DNA from: Mytilinidion resinicola
Taxonomy: Eukaryota; Ascomycota; Dothideomycetes; Mytilinidiales; Mytilinidiaceae
Assembly (NCBI RefSeq): GCF_010093595.1
Contig: NW_022985440.1
Span: forward strand, 6,090-25,743
DNA: 19,654 nt
Direction: 5' to 3'
In this document: positions 7,599-17,900 of the stretch, one piece after another
Position numbering within the stretch: the first letter of the stretch is position 1
How the letters are laid out: every line of letters begins with the position of its first letter
Notes under the pieces: model-generated
Told to the model about the DNA's origin: nothing
The model's database searches: none
The model's input: the letters and a program-made list of their open reading frames with translations, nothing else
Made by a program: the position numbers and the translations under genes

Positions 7599-7642
7599 AC
7601 TGCTGCATACTGCTGCGTACTGCGGCACGCTGCTGCATACTA
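7599..7642. repeat. Degenerate ACTGCTGCAT/GT tandem repeat
   Basis: ACTGCTGCAT, ACTGCTGCGT, ACTGCGGCAC, GCTGCTGCAT, then ACTACCGC. About four 10-bp units directly after LTR-like copy B. Confidence 0.8.
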
Positions 7643-7649
7643 CCGCAAC

Positions 7650-8016
7650 TTGTAGAGCTTGATAGCAAGCTGGAACAGAGTTAAGATACTCCAGCTGTAG
7701 CGGCTTGGCGATAGAATATCTTGCAAGCGCCCTGGAGGACCTATGTAGCTCTTCGAGCTACGTCTTGTTATTCTGCTGTCTGTCAGCACGCATAGGATCT
7801 GTAGCAATTCAATTGTCATTACCTCGCCCCTGTCTGCCTGAGTTAGCTAGGTCCCGACCGCCCCTGCGCCGTGACAAAAGTAGCTTGAGCTTATAAGGCA
7901 TACAAAATAGTATGGGGCCCTAATTTGTGACCCGGGGACAGATTTGAGGCCCCTTGCTAAAACTTGACAGTTTCTAGCGAGGTCCATCTAAGACTATGCC
8001 GCAGCCGGTGGGGACA
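7650..8016. other. Transition DNA without recognisable gene
   Basis: Composition rises from AT-rich to normal. One small perfect hairpin is visible (GTAGCTC-TTC-GAGCTAC, 7745-7761). A 63-codon open frame on the + strand (7705-7896) has no recognisable motif. I see no gene. Confidence 0.5.
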
Positions 8017-8108
8017 GGTGAGCAAGGGTGAGCAAGGGTGAGCAGACCTGAGGAGAACTAAGCCGAAGCTGAGCCGGCCTGAGGAGAGCTGAGCCGAAGC
8101 TGAGCCGG
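8017..8108. repeat. Compound minisatellite: 10-bp x2.8 then 31-bp x2
   Basis: GGTGAGCAAG repeats at 8017, 8027 and 8037 (partial). Then two 31-bp units starting CCTGAGGAGA at 8047 and 8078 differ at two positions (AACTAAG versus GCTGAG) and are followed by a decayed third, CCTGAGCCGAACTCAGCC. The array is about 400 bp upstream of the nitroreductase start. Confidence 0.9.
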
Positions 8109-8376
8109 GCCTGAGCCGAACTCAGCCACAGCGGCACTGGGTCACGTGCACACAGGGGGTCGGGTAGGGTGCACATTGGGGTGTTGAAACAGCTAGTCAA
8201 CGTATCGGGATAGGGAAGTGGTATCCCGCATCTTCCGATCCGACTTGCCGCACTCTTCACACGCATCGATCCTCAGAAGAGGGCCGGCTCTGTCTGGAAT
8301 CCTCCAGCTGGTGGCTAGCTCAGGCCCACCATGAAACAATCGGCCCGTACCTTTCGAGACTCGATTGCGCTTATCT

Positions 8377-8384
8377 TATAAATA
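8377..8384 (+). promoter_or_regulatory. Probable TATA box of the nitroreductase gene
   Basis: TATAAATA lies 138 bp before the start codon at 8522. It is followed by a CT/CA-rich, purine-poor leader (about 8440-8520) typical of fungal 5' UTRs and a good start context (GCAACCATGTC). Confidence 0.6.
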
Positions 8385-8521
8385 TCTTTGTAAGAAAGGC
8401 GGTTCTGTTCCGGGTTCCCACATATACACTAAAAAAGACCTCAATCTCTACCTACATCTCCTCACTTCAACATACATTCTACACACAGTCAAACTCCTCT
8501 ATCTTCAATCGTCCCGCAACC

Positions 8522-9133
8522 ATGTCTTCCGCCTTCATCTCCGCCATCGCGGCCAGACGCTCCATCTACCCGCTCTCCAAAAAGGCCATCCTCTCGGACG
8601 CCAAGCTGACGACCGTCATCCAAGAAGCCGTCAAGCACGCGCCCAGCTCCTTCAACATGATGAGCTCGCGCGTCGTCATTCTCTTCGGCGCCGAGCATGA
8701 CGCCTACTGGAACGACATCGTCCCCGGCGAGCTTAAGAAGGTCGTGCCGGACGAGGAGACCTTCGCCAAGGGCGTCGAGCGCACCAAGATGTTCGGCGCG
8801 GCCGCCGGCACCGTCTTGTTCTTCGAAGACGGGAAAGTCATCAAGGGCATGCAGGAGAATGTTGCGCTGTATGCAGACCGCTTCCCCCAGTGGTCAGAGC
8901 ACGGCAGCGGCATGGCGCAGATCTACGCGTGGACGGCGCTCGAGCTCGAGGGCTATGGCGCCAATCTGCAGCATTACGGAAACCTCACTGGACCAGCCGT
9001 CACCAAGAAGTACGGCCTGCCCGACACGTACTCCCTGAAGGCCGAGTTGGTGTTTGGCCACCCAGAGGGGTCTGCTAAGGAGAAGCCGTTCCTACCTGAC
9101 GCGGAGAGAGTCAAGACTTTCGGTTCCTCATGA
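8522..9133 (+). CDS. Frm2/Hbn1-type nitroreductase family protein
   Basis: A 203-residue intronless protein close to the length of yeast Frm2 and Hbn1 (about 190 residues). Visible family features are RRSIYPL at 12-18 (the start of nitroreductase folds, where Arg contacts FMN phosphate), PSSFNMMSSRVV at 41-52, and SEHGSGMAQIYAWTALELEG near 125-144, the helix that binds FMN and forms the dimer. The fold is a homodimeric NAD(P)H-dependent FMN oxidoreductase. The yeast members are linked to oxidative and lipid stress; the natural substrate is unknown. There is no signal peptide, so it is probably cytosolic. It is the first intact gene next to the transposon block. It converges with the adenylosuccinate synthetase gene 317 bp away. 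The ATG has a favourable context and a TATA box upstream. Confidence 0.93.
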   Translation: MSSAFISAIAARRSIYPLSKKAILSDAKLTTVIQEAVKHAPSSFNMMSSRVVILFGAEHDAYWNDIVPGELKKVVPDEETFAKGVERTKMFGAAAGTVLFFEDGKVIKGMQENVALYADRFPQWSEHGSGMAQIYAWTALELEGYGANLQHYGNLTGPAVTKKYGLPDTYSLKAELVFGHPEGSAKEKPFLPDAERVKTFGSS

Positions 9134-9450
9134 GTGCATAGGAGCGTTGTTTAGCCACTGTCTTAGTGGGGAATGGATTTTGAGTGCGCTAGGTTGGCTG
9201 AATTAGAATAGATCACGCTCAAATTTCACCACTCTGGCATTTTTTAGATTTTCCGATCATAGTTATGGACCGTGTCTATTGGGAGAATTACCGCTCTATC
9301 TTTTTGTGCTTCTAGAGTAGGTACATAGATTTCTCGCCCTTGGCGGCTGAGTCCTCGAGCTTGACGGTCAGATGAAAAGCAGTCCCCGATGTCCATAGAG
9401 AGCATGAAACGACTTACCTCAATACGTCTCTAACTAGCTAGCCTCAGATC
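9134..9450. other. Intergenic region between convergent genes
   Basis: Holds the 3' ends of the nitroreductase and adenylosuccinate synthetase transcripts. No further coding pattern or clear terminator is seen. A strong donor-like sequence CAG/GTAAGA (minus strand, around 9450) overlaps the synthetase stop codon. Confidence 0.6.
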
Positions 9451-11048
9451 TTACCTGACGATCATATGCTCGCGGTTCGGCCCGACACCAATCCACTTGA
9501 TGTGCACTCCAACAGTCTTTTCAATGAACTCAACGTATTTCCTAGCGTTGAGAGGAAGGTCGTAGAAGGTCTTCGCGCCTGTCGTCGGCTTCTTCCATCC
9601 CGGAAGAGTCTCGTAGGCAACCTCAACGTTAGCCAACAGTTCTGGGTTGGCTGGGAAAGACTCGAGCTTCTGCCCTTGGTACGAGTAACCAGTGGCGACC
9701 TTGAGTTCCTCGAAGTCATCCAAAACATCGAGCTTGGTTAGATTGAGGGATGTGTAGTCGTTCACGTCGTGAGAGTACTTGATGATGACGAGGTCAAGCC
9801 AGCCACATCGTCGCTTGCGTCCAGTGGTGACACCGACCTCTCTGCCAACTCCCTGGAGTTTCTCGCCAACCTCGTTTAGTTGTTCGGTTGGGAAGGGGCC
9901 CCTGTGTTAATTTGTTAGCCCCAGCTTCGTAGGGATCACTTCATTTTGGGGCTTACGATCCAACTCTAGTGGTATACTAACGTGATTTAGTACGCGATTT
10001 CCTTATAGACTTATTGGGAGGCAACTTACTGCTTTCGTGACTCCTACTACCTCTCTGATGGACCTCCAGCCCAAGCTCAATCCTGTTAGGACACCCCCGA
10101 GGCCAGTGTTGGAAGACGTGACGAAGGGGTACGTGCTACTGATGTGAGTATCCTTTTTGCCATTTGCTGTAGTAGATTACATACCCATAATCAATGTCGA
10201 GCATGATCGCATTTGCGCCTTCAACTAGAATTTCACTCTTCTTTGCCTTTGCGTCATTCAGCAATGGGATCTGATCGATGACATAAGGTGCGAGCTTTTC
10301 TCGCAATTCCTGTCAAATTGATGAGCTTCGCAGATTCTAGCCAGTAGATGGTTGTAGCATCAAAGATACCTTGAATTTCGAGAGCTCATCCTCCACACTG
10401 TATTTCAACAGATCGCCGAAGCGCTTCTGGAAGCCGTAGGCCAGTCGACGTAGCTTCGCTTCGAAGACTTCTTCGTCGAAAAGGTCAGCAATACGAATGC
10501 CGCTCCTCGTCATCTTGGTGCTGTACGTTGGTCCTGTAAAAGTCAGATCGCGGTATACACCAGCGCTCGTGACCTCTAAGCTTACCTATGCCTTTCCGCG
10601 TTGTGCCTGTTCCCACACACGTCAGTGCTCGCAATCACAGCAGTCTTAGGACTCAAACTGGCATCCAACCTATGAATGAGCTGGCCAACTCAACCTCCTC
10701 CAATCCGTCCACCAACTGATGTAGATCAAAGACCACATGGGCGCGGTCGCTAATGAAGATGCGGTTGTCCGTCTTCAAGCCGTGCACCTCCAATGCCTCC
10801 AGCTCCTTGAAGAAAGACGGCACGTGAACGACGCAGCCGCTTCCGACGAGGTTGATGCATTTGGGATTGACCAGGCCGCTGGGCAGAATGTGGAAGTCGT
10901 AGGTTATGCCATTCGCGACAATCGTGTGACCGGCGTTGTTTCCTCCTTGTGCTCTACAGCAGAGGCTCACGTTGTTGGCGAGGATATCGACCAGCTTGCC
11001 TTTGCCCTCATCGCCGAATTGGCTCCCAAGGCAGACAGTGACGGACAT
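9451..11048 (-). CDS. ADE12: Adenylosuccinate synthetase, seven exons
   Basis: Condenses IMP with aspartate using GTP to give adenylosuccinate, the first committed step of AMP synthesis; cytosolic homodimer. Exons on the minus strand: 10670-11048, 10586-10606, 10370-10533, 10185-10309, 10030-10135, 9957-9976 and 9451-9901, giving 1266 nt and 421 residues, the normal length. All six introns are GT-AG, 49-63 bp. Visible motifs: [11 protein letters not shown] at 8-18 with the catalytic Asp13, NNAGHTIV with catalytic His41, [14 protein letters not shown] at 127-140 (family signature), [34 protein letters not shown] and [10 protein letters not shown] near 299-308. Two micro-exons, 21 and 20 bp, encode the GTTRKGI and YTTRVG segments; both are needed to keep phase and motifs. 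The usual Trp of QWGDEGKGK is Phe here. Its stop overlaps a donor-like GTAAGA, so an alternative 3' end is possible. Confidence 0.96.
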
Positions 11049-11762
11049 GGCTGCGTATTGAGGTGAGAGGTCGGATGAGGGTTCGTAGGTGGGCGTCGAG
11101 GCTGGAGGAGAAGTATTCTACCACTGATGCGTCAATGCAGTCACGTTGGCCGCAATAAAGCGCCCTGACCCAGCTGTGGGTACTTTGGCGTGGTAACGGT
11201 GGATTGTAGGGGATCGTGTGGAAACCAGCCGCGGTTTCAGTATTCTAGCCTGGTGAATGACGCAGACCTGTCGCTTGGGTGGTAGAAGTAGAATTATCTG
11301 CTGCCTGGGGAATGGTAGAGCAAAGAGGGAGTCAAGATGGATATAGAGAGAATGATACAGCGATTACAGCTGCAATTGAGACGAAGCACAAAGGCTGGCG
11401 CAACGGCATATGCGAAGATTTTATGCAGAAACGCCCCTCCGGAGGTGCCCGATTGCACTGTGGAAGACTGCCCCGCATTCCGATATCGCCGGCCGTTTCC
11501 CGCTGCGCCGCAAAACTCTTCAATTGCGTTTTCAAGTGCATGCTTGCCTTTTCGTGGACTTCACCAACCAGAGATCCCCATTGCTCATGTATTCTTTGAT
11601 CCCTGCGCCCGCATGCAACGCGGTTACATGGACACGAACCATTGCATGATGCTTCGAGTCCAGCACCATGACAGGGCGTCTGCTTCAATGTGGACAGAGT
11701 GCTATATCGGTCTTATACATTAAGCAAGGGCTGATATCATAGTAAATCTATCCTCCAAGCTC
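11049..11762. other. Upstream region of ADE12 and 3' flank of the PEBP-like gene
   Basis: Should contain the promoter of the synthetase (reading left) and the transcript end of the PEBP-like gene. Several overlapping open frames at 11279-11723 on both strands have no protein-like pattern and I do not call them. A TGACTC site (minus strand, 11329-11334) lies about 280 bp before the synthetase start. Confidence 0.5.
11329..11334 (-). promoter_or_regulatory. TGACTC, possible Gcn4/Bas1-type site
   Basis: TGACTC is the core bound by Gcn4-type bZIP proteins and by Bas1 at yeast purine genes. One copy about 280 bp upstream of an AMP-synthesis gene is suggestive, but a 6-bp match is expected by chance in a few kilobases. 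Confidence 0.25.
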
Positions 11763-12587
11763 CTATAGAAGAGCTGCCATAGCTGCAGCCGCCGCTCCCA
11801 AAACACCCAGGCCCACATTCTTCCCTAAAACAGCGCCAGCGCCCGTGTTCGTTGCAGGCGCCGCTCCTGATGATTCACTCGAAGTCGGCGAGCTCGTCGC
11901 CGTTACTGGAGGGAATGTAGTCGCGACTCCAGTGACGCCCGTAAGGTTCTGAACCTGCATGTAATTCGCTGCGAGGAGCGCCGCCAGACCTGCCGCCTTG
12001 GCGAAAGATGAGAGGTTGAAGCCGATCCTCGCATTCGAGTCCGCGGGCGGGTTGATGCTTGCGAACTCGCTGGGAACGGTAAAGTTGGGTGCCTGTGAGA
12101 AGAGGAGGAAGGTGTACGTGTGTGGATTGTCGCCAGCAGGCGGCGAAGGTTGTAGATACGGCGCACCGCTCGTCTGGCCCACTCCGGGGACAGGAATATC
12201 TAGGGTGAGGCCCCCATCAGAGGCCACGGTGACGTTGGGAACAAACCAGTGCAGTAGGGTGACCCGGCTTCCATTTCGAGGAACATCGTGGTCAATCAAG
12301 AAGATTATAGAACGACCGCCGCTGCTAGCATTTTGGTAGATGGGAGTCGAGATGCTGGGAGGGTTCGCGGTCTCTAAGAAACCGGTATCAGCATTTGGCG
12401 GGAGTTAAGTCGGATAGCGGTTCTTACCGCTCCGTGGAATCAATTCGCCTGCGGGAGAGACGTTGTTGGTGCCATACGTAATGTTCAGCGATTGCTTTGC
12501 CGAAGGAATGAAACCCGGCGGAGTCTGAGCAATAATTGGGACGACTGTGTAGAGCAACAAACTCAAAAAAGCACTAGATTGAAACAT
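11763..12587 (-). CDS. GPI-anchored PEBP-like secreted protein
   Basis: Exons 12428-12587 and 11763-12373 with one 54-bp GT-AG intron give 256 residues. Residues 1-21 are a signal peptide (MFQSS, then a Leu/Val-rich core, probable cut after IIAQ). The body has the phosphatidylethanolamine-binding protein pattern: GELIPRSETANPP near 47-59, FLIDHDVPRNGSRVTLLHW at 78-96 (the DxDxP ligand-site motif) and NPHTYTFLLF at 136-145, where PEBPs have a conserved His before the aromatic strand. A Ser/Thr-rich linker (about 205-228) leads to a Gly/Ala-rich hydrophobic tail ending AAAAAMAALL, a typical GPI signal. Seven N-glycosylation sequons (N35, N68, N87, N100, N150, N173, N196) support a secreted, wall- or membrane-bound role. 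The ligand and function are unknown. Transcribed in the same direction as ADE12 but 715 bp away. Confidence 0.88.
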
Positions 12588-13600
12588 AGTGATGGTCAAT
12601 GGTTTGAAAGAGTCAACCGCAGTTTGAATGGTGCAAGATGAGCTGCATTTCAAGGTTTTACGCAAGGGTGTGAGGGTGTCTTTAGGAGTCTCAAAGAACC
12701 CCAATGATGTCTCCCACTACTCTAGTTGCGATTGAATTGCCAATCTGCCAAGCGCATACTGCGGAGTATTCACCTTGGCGACGCTGTGTCATGAAGCCAA
12801 GCTAGATCATAGGTCGGATTGTCTGAGAAGCGATTGACATTCGGCGACTTTGATCAGCCAACATGACGCTAGGGCCGGTCCGAGGATTGAACCATGGGAA
12901 CCAAAAGGGAGCGGATTGCCCGTCTGAGGTGAGTGCTGGAAAAGTCATATCGACGATTGTTAGGCGGAGCAATCGCACGTACGTCTCGGTATCCCTCCCT
13001 GAATGACTATTAGTTAGCATGCCTTCTTAAGGTTACCTTTTAAGGTACGATCCGAGATCCGGGGTGGAAAAGAGCCGCATGATGGACTTTAAAGCTATTA
13101 ATAGACCTTCGCCTCACTCCAACAACGTGACATCACCGCCTCCCTTCATTTTCCCGTAGAGTAAAGCATGCGGGTCACACCAAGCAGAGCCGGCATCGAA
13201 CCGATCTGCCACCAGAAGCGGAGATTGTAGGGACGCCAAGTGCATGAGACGCCAAAATGGGATTTAGGTATGATTTATACACTGGAGCCAGTCCGATGTC
13301 CAAGATCCAGATCAGGGAACATACTCTAACTAATAATCCAACTTGGTCTGTTGATACATCTGACAAGGCTTGATGCCATCCTCCTCTTACAGTGTATCAT
13401 GCGTAGCAGCTCACGAGACAACCTAGCCGTCTCACAGCTGGCTCATCTGCACGGCTGGAGATGTATAGTGAGAAGAGGAGACCATGGCAAACGGCTGCGA
13501 TCCAGTGATGATACACAATAAGAATAGCTCAGGTATGTAGACTTCAACCATCCTTGACTACGCGTATTAAACTAAGGCTAAGGCAAACTTCGCATTTCAC
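12588..13600. other. Gene-free stretch upstream of the PEBP-like gene
   Basis: Contains the promoter of the PEBP-like gene at its left end. Short open frames at 12802-13020 and 13175-13366 (minus) have no recognisable motif. A tRNA B-box-like GGTTCAATCC at about 12884-12893 (minus) has no supporting stems. I see nothing else definite. Confidence 0.5.
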
Positions 13601-13611
13601 TTGCTCCACGG

Positions 13612-14073
13612 TCACTGCTTTACCGGCCCCGTCCTACTCGGACTGATGTTCGCATCACCTATCGCACGATCCGCCGCGTGGTCGAACCGGATGAAGCCTA
13701 TCGTCTCTCTCTGGTGGTGGTATTCAATTTCGGTTGCCCGTCTTCTGAGCAACGCGTCGTCTGCCGCGATTTGAGCCCGAATATCCGAGGCTGTAATGTA
13801 GCCAGTAGTAGCGCGGTGGCTCTGGTGATGTCCTGGCGCTGGCGCGCTTGGTGTAGGAGATGCAACAACTGGTCTAGAAGGCATCCTGCTAGGAGGAGCG
13901 TGGGAAGCCAGAAGGTCGGCGGGGGCGGTGTTGCGGCGAGGGTTTGACTTCTTTGCTGGCTGCGACCTTTTCTGGGCCGTGGATATCCTGGCAGGTTCAA
14001 CCGTGCGTTGAGGTTGGGGCTCCTTTTCTGTTTGGATCTTTTTTTTCCATCGATGTAACAGCTTCCGTATACC
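13612..14073 (-). CDS. Possible hypothetical protein, C-terminal part
   Basis: A minus-strand frame is open for 153 codons from just below a TAG at 14074-14076 to TGA at 13612. It starts GIRKLLHRWKKKIQTE, passes through a Pro/Arg/Gln-rich middle, and ends in a helical, more protein-like segment SDIRAQIAADDALLRRRATE followed by RETIGFIRFDHAADRAIG. The first ATG in this frame is at 13884, giving only 90 residues. The same phase is open for another 60 codons above the TAG, so either TTAG is a 3' splice site (a CTGAAC branch-like site precedes it), or this is a gene broken by one stop. A second frame on the same strand is also open over 13698-14000, which weakens the case. Family unknown. Confidence 0.35.
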   Translation of the reverse strand, partial: GIRKLLHRWKKKIQTEKEPQPQRTVEPARISTAQKRSQPAKKSNPRRNTAPADLLASHAPPSRMPSRPVVASPTPSAPAPGHHQSHRATTGYITASDIRAQIAADDALLRRRATEIEYHHQRETIGFIRFDHAADRAIGDANISPSRTGPVKQ

Positions 14074-14355
14074 CTAACGCCGAAGAGGTTCAGCTGCGGT
14101 GTTGTTCATCCTAGAAGTACGTGAGATTGCTGCGGCAATTCGAGGAATTAGAGGGGCTAAAGACTCCAGACATGCAGTGGGATTGCCATGATTGATAAGT
14201 AGAAGACGCAATGAGGCTGAGCACGAAGGAAATGTGGTGATAGTGCTATTATACCAAGACTAATGCGGGGAGATATGAATACGAGACGCCACATGCACCT
14301 TCAACTTCCCTGCCCTCAACATACGGCATCCAATCAGAAAAGTAGATTACTAGAG

Positions 14356-14568
14356 TCATGAAACGCCCGGAAGCAACACTGGAAGCAAGCCTACTGCTCC
14401 TGTTACTTTACAGTTTGTACTGGTCCTTGCTAGGTTTGATAATATGTTGTGACTCTCCTGGAGTTGAAGATCAGAGTTCGCCTCAGCAAATTGGTCTTTG
14501 AAAGCAGACACACGTTCAAGACCTTCAAAGCATGTATTGGCAAGAGCCATAAAAGTGACAAGTCCCAT
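14356..14568 (-). pseudogene. Short ORF with HeLo-like N-terminal pattern (speculative)
   Basis: From an ATG at 14568 the frame gives 70 residues starting MGLVTFMALANTCFEGLERV and continuing SAFKDQFAEANSDLQLQ. The pattern, a short hydrophobic start, then aL..tC.e.(F/L)e.v, then a charged segment, resembles by eye the first helices of fungal HeLo (prion-inhibition) domains, which usually begin proteins of the heterokaryon-incompatibility or NLR type. The frame ends in a Leu-rich stretch after only 70 residues, whereas a HeLo domain is about 200, so at best it is a relic or a first exon. The frame also extends upstream to an ATG at 14700. Confidence 0.2.
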
Positions 14569-14970
14569 TTTTCTACAAGTTTCGCTTCGCCAGTTTATGC
14601 TCGAGGATCGCAATCTGGCAGCGCCAATGTCAACAAGCGCATGCCTCAATCCATCCCAAATGCGCAGCCTGCCATCAAAAACACCACAAACGCACGCCAA
14701 GAAAGAAAAGGAGCAAAAAACACCTGAGAATATAGACAGGTCGACGAATTTGGGGAGCTAGACCGAGACGTCGAGATGCAAGATGAAGCAACGCCTTCAC
14801 GGTATAAAGCAACGGCGAAGAAGCTTAGAAGCTTGTCTTGATACCTGGCTAATCCCCTAAGAATGAAAGCCCCATGCAGGGCCATGAATGTATCCGCACT
14901 CGATGCCGCTCGGGACTAAATCCAAATCATCCACTGTTGAGGAGCACCATGTTCCCATCCCATCCGGGTT

Positions 14971-17900
14971 TCAGTCATCCAATCGAGCAAAACTGCACAG
15001 TTGCCTCAGTGCCACCGAGTCTACGTTTGGTGTCAAAAGCGCACCGAGTAACATCTCCTTCTTCGGCAAAACATCTGCTTTAACGGTCCATCTGTTAGCG
15101 GCTCCGACCTCCTTCACGGATCCTCCATCAAATTCCCCTTCTTCACCGTCGGATGCCTCGCCATTCTCGATTTTGATGGCACTTACGTTGCCGTTTGCGA
15201 TTACGAGGTCACCCCCTTTGCATTTTTCTCCAAGCTTCTTCAGCATAGCGAGGGCTCGATGAGTTATTTGCTGGAAGCCTTGTAAATCGTGGTCCATTCT
15301 GGGCGCTTGCCGTGAACCTGGTTGAGGAGGGGCTCGAGGAGTTGCATCCGCAGAGAATAAAAACACAGACAATCGTAGAAGGCTCTGGGCCCAACCGTCC
15401 TCAGCCTCGAGCCAGGACCGCGCGATCCCGGAATCCGGACCAGGGGCTAGGCTGGCCAGTATATCCGCGGCCAGCATGCCTTGCATGAGGTACGGCTTTC
15501 GAGCTTCGGCGATTCTCATTTCTTCATTAGTACGTCCTCCGCGTTTCGAGCGATCTGGTACAACGGCAACCGCGAGTGCGAAAGCTCGCGTAAGGAGATC
15601 ATAGGGAGGCGTGGATGTCGCGTCTGCGGTGAAAAGCTGCTTATAATACGTTCGATTTGGATCGTCTCGAGCGAGTAGCTTAGCGAGGGTGTCGACTGCG
15701 GGAGGGAGATATCGGTGAATGGCTGGATTGTAAGGCGTGAACCGCACTGGAGAGCTAGGCCTTGGACAAGGAGCAAATGATATGAGGAAGTGGAGAACAT
15801 TGTGTGCTTCCTCCCGAGAAGGCAGCTCGATTTTATCCGAGATGTTTGATAATAGAATGATCAGATCTTTCATGAAATCCGCGGTGTTGACATGGGTGCG
15901 TAACAGCAATATCCTAGTGCCGACGAGTCGAATTGCGTTCGACACGAATTTGAGGACGATAGGACTGGACATCAAGGAGTGATTCGACTCAAAAAACGAG
16001 AGATTCCTCAAGATCGTGGTGACAGCTATAAGTCGCTCGGCGGTTCGATCGAGTTCATATGATGGGGTCCCAAACTCTGGGATTTCCTGAATCGACTCGA
16101 CTTCCGTACGGCAGTTGCGGATTACGTCTTCATATGGCGTCAGATCAAGGATATCAGAGACCTCCGGGGTATCTTCTGCGAGAGCGTCCAGCTGTTCTTC
16201 TGCGCAATCTATGATCGCATCGATGAGATCTTCACACTTTTCGAGCTCGAGCTGGACTCTTTGCTCGTGTGATAGTCGCACCAGAAAGTCCAGCGCCAAT
16301 CTCACCTCCCCATGGATACCGGACTGAAGGCTCATGCTGAGAGCTCGGACATTGATTACTCCCATTTCCTCTAGAGTTGGTATGTTTGGTCTCAGAGTGG
16401 CAATACTCTTTCCTAGATCAGAGATCGCTGAGATATCAAATCCTCCATGAGTAGCACCCAAGGCTTTGATTTTGGGTTCGTATTCAGTCCCGTGCTCCAC
16501 TTTGACTTGCTGCTCTACACCGTTTGATGTTGGAGGAACCGGCGGAGGAGCGCTTTCTCTAGGTTTTACGTCTGGGCCAGGTGAAGGCGACGGGAAACCG
16601 AGGGGTTGCGAGTGGGGAGGCGTGGCTTCAAGTTGACGACTCATGCTTTTCCGGTGCTGATTCAAGGCAGCGGGCGTCATCTTCGAGTCCATCTGAGGTG
16701 TACTCCATCCATTCGCTGTCGCCATTGGGACGTTGTTCTTCATCGGCGTAGATTGATCCATTTGCATTGCCTGGGCCCTTTGCAGTTGCTGGAGGTATTG
16801 CTGCTGTTGCGCTTGGACATTGTTGGGGCCCATTTGGGGCATTCCCTTTGTGGGTGACATTTGCTGTCCAGTGCTCATGGCGGCCGCCATCTGCGCCTGC
16901 TGGGTGTTACCCATGGCGGCTGATTGCTGTTGCATCTTTTTATAGTAGGCGTTCTCGTAGAGGCCCAGATTTTGCTCGAAGATAAGTCTCACCTCCTCGC
17001 CGGCGTTCGGGAACTGTTGCTGGGGGAAGCCCAACGCCTGAGCAACCATAGGCCACGCCCCTATGGCCGTCACCCGTTTTGAGCCCTTTTGCTGCATGAC
17101 CACGCTGTACAGTTTCGTGTAACTCACAGGGCGCATTGCGACCATTGGCTGGGGGTTGAACGGATGTCCGCTCTGCTGCATCAGCGCGGACACGTTCTTG
17201 ACAAAAGCTTCGGCCGATTGGCGTTGCGCCTGTTGGTTCTGAATTTGCGCCGGGTTTCTAGTCACTGGCATGCCTGGCTGTTGCCCAGAAGAGCCGAGCA
17301 TGGGCGCGGCCTGGTGTCTTTGCTGCGCGGCCATGTTGCTCGCGGCCAGTTGCTGTTGTTGTTGCTGTAGTCGCATCTGGTACATGCGCTGGGCCTCCTG
17401 CTGTCGGTTCTGCAGATTTGCAGAGAGCGCGACAGGCTGGACCGACTGGACCGGAAAGGACCCGCCCCCAAAGCTCTGGTTGTACCCCTGCGGCATCGGC
17501 GAGCCTTGCATGTAGTTCATGGGTGACATCTGAGCACCGTTCGAATTCTGCGCAGGCGAGACGGTCTGCACGCGCTGAGGGGGCATGCCGGGACGGAACT
17601 GTTGATTCTGGAGCGTGGGCGACGGCGTCGCGTTGGCGGAGCCGCCCTGGTGAAGGTGCTGGAAGGGTGAAGGGACCTGCATCGGCTGGACGCCGCCGTG
17701 CTGGCTGCTCTGGAAGCCGTACTGGCCCTGCTGGCCGGGTGTCTGCGAGCGCGAGAGGGGCGCGCCGGTGCTGTCCTCGCGCGGGCGCTTCTGGCCGGCC
17801 ATGGACGATGTTTGGAACGCGCCATTCTGCATCCGCGTCTGGAACTGTGGGTTGTGCTGCAGCTGACTCAGGTCGAGGTTCGCGCCTGCAAACATGGACG

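Noticed and set aside
7994..8266. 90-codon minus frame with repeated Leu/Ser/Pro-rich units
   Set aside because: It is a translation of the 10-bp and 31-bp minisatellites.
8697..9038. Alternate-frame ORFs inside the nitroreductase gene
   Set aside because: They are shadows of the GC-rich coding strand; the main frame has the conserved motifs and start context.
11279..11723. Three overlapping + strand frames and one minus frame of 79-128 codons
   Set aside because: Several phases are open at once, none has a protein-like pattern, and the region is the ADE12 promoter and PEBP 3' flank.
12884..12893. tRNA B-box-like GGTTCAATCC on the minus strand
   Set aside because: The flanking T-stem bases do not pair and no acceptor, D or anticodon stems can be drawn.
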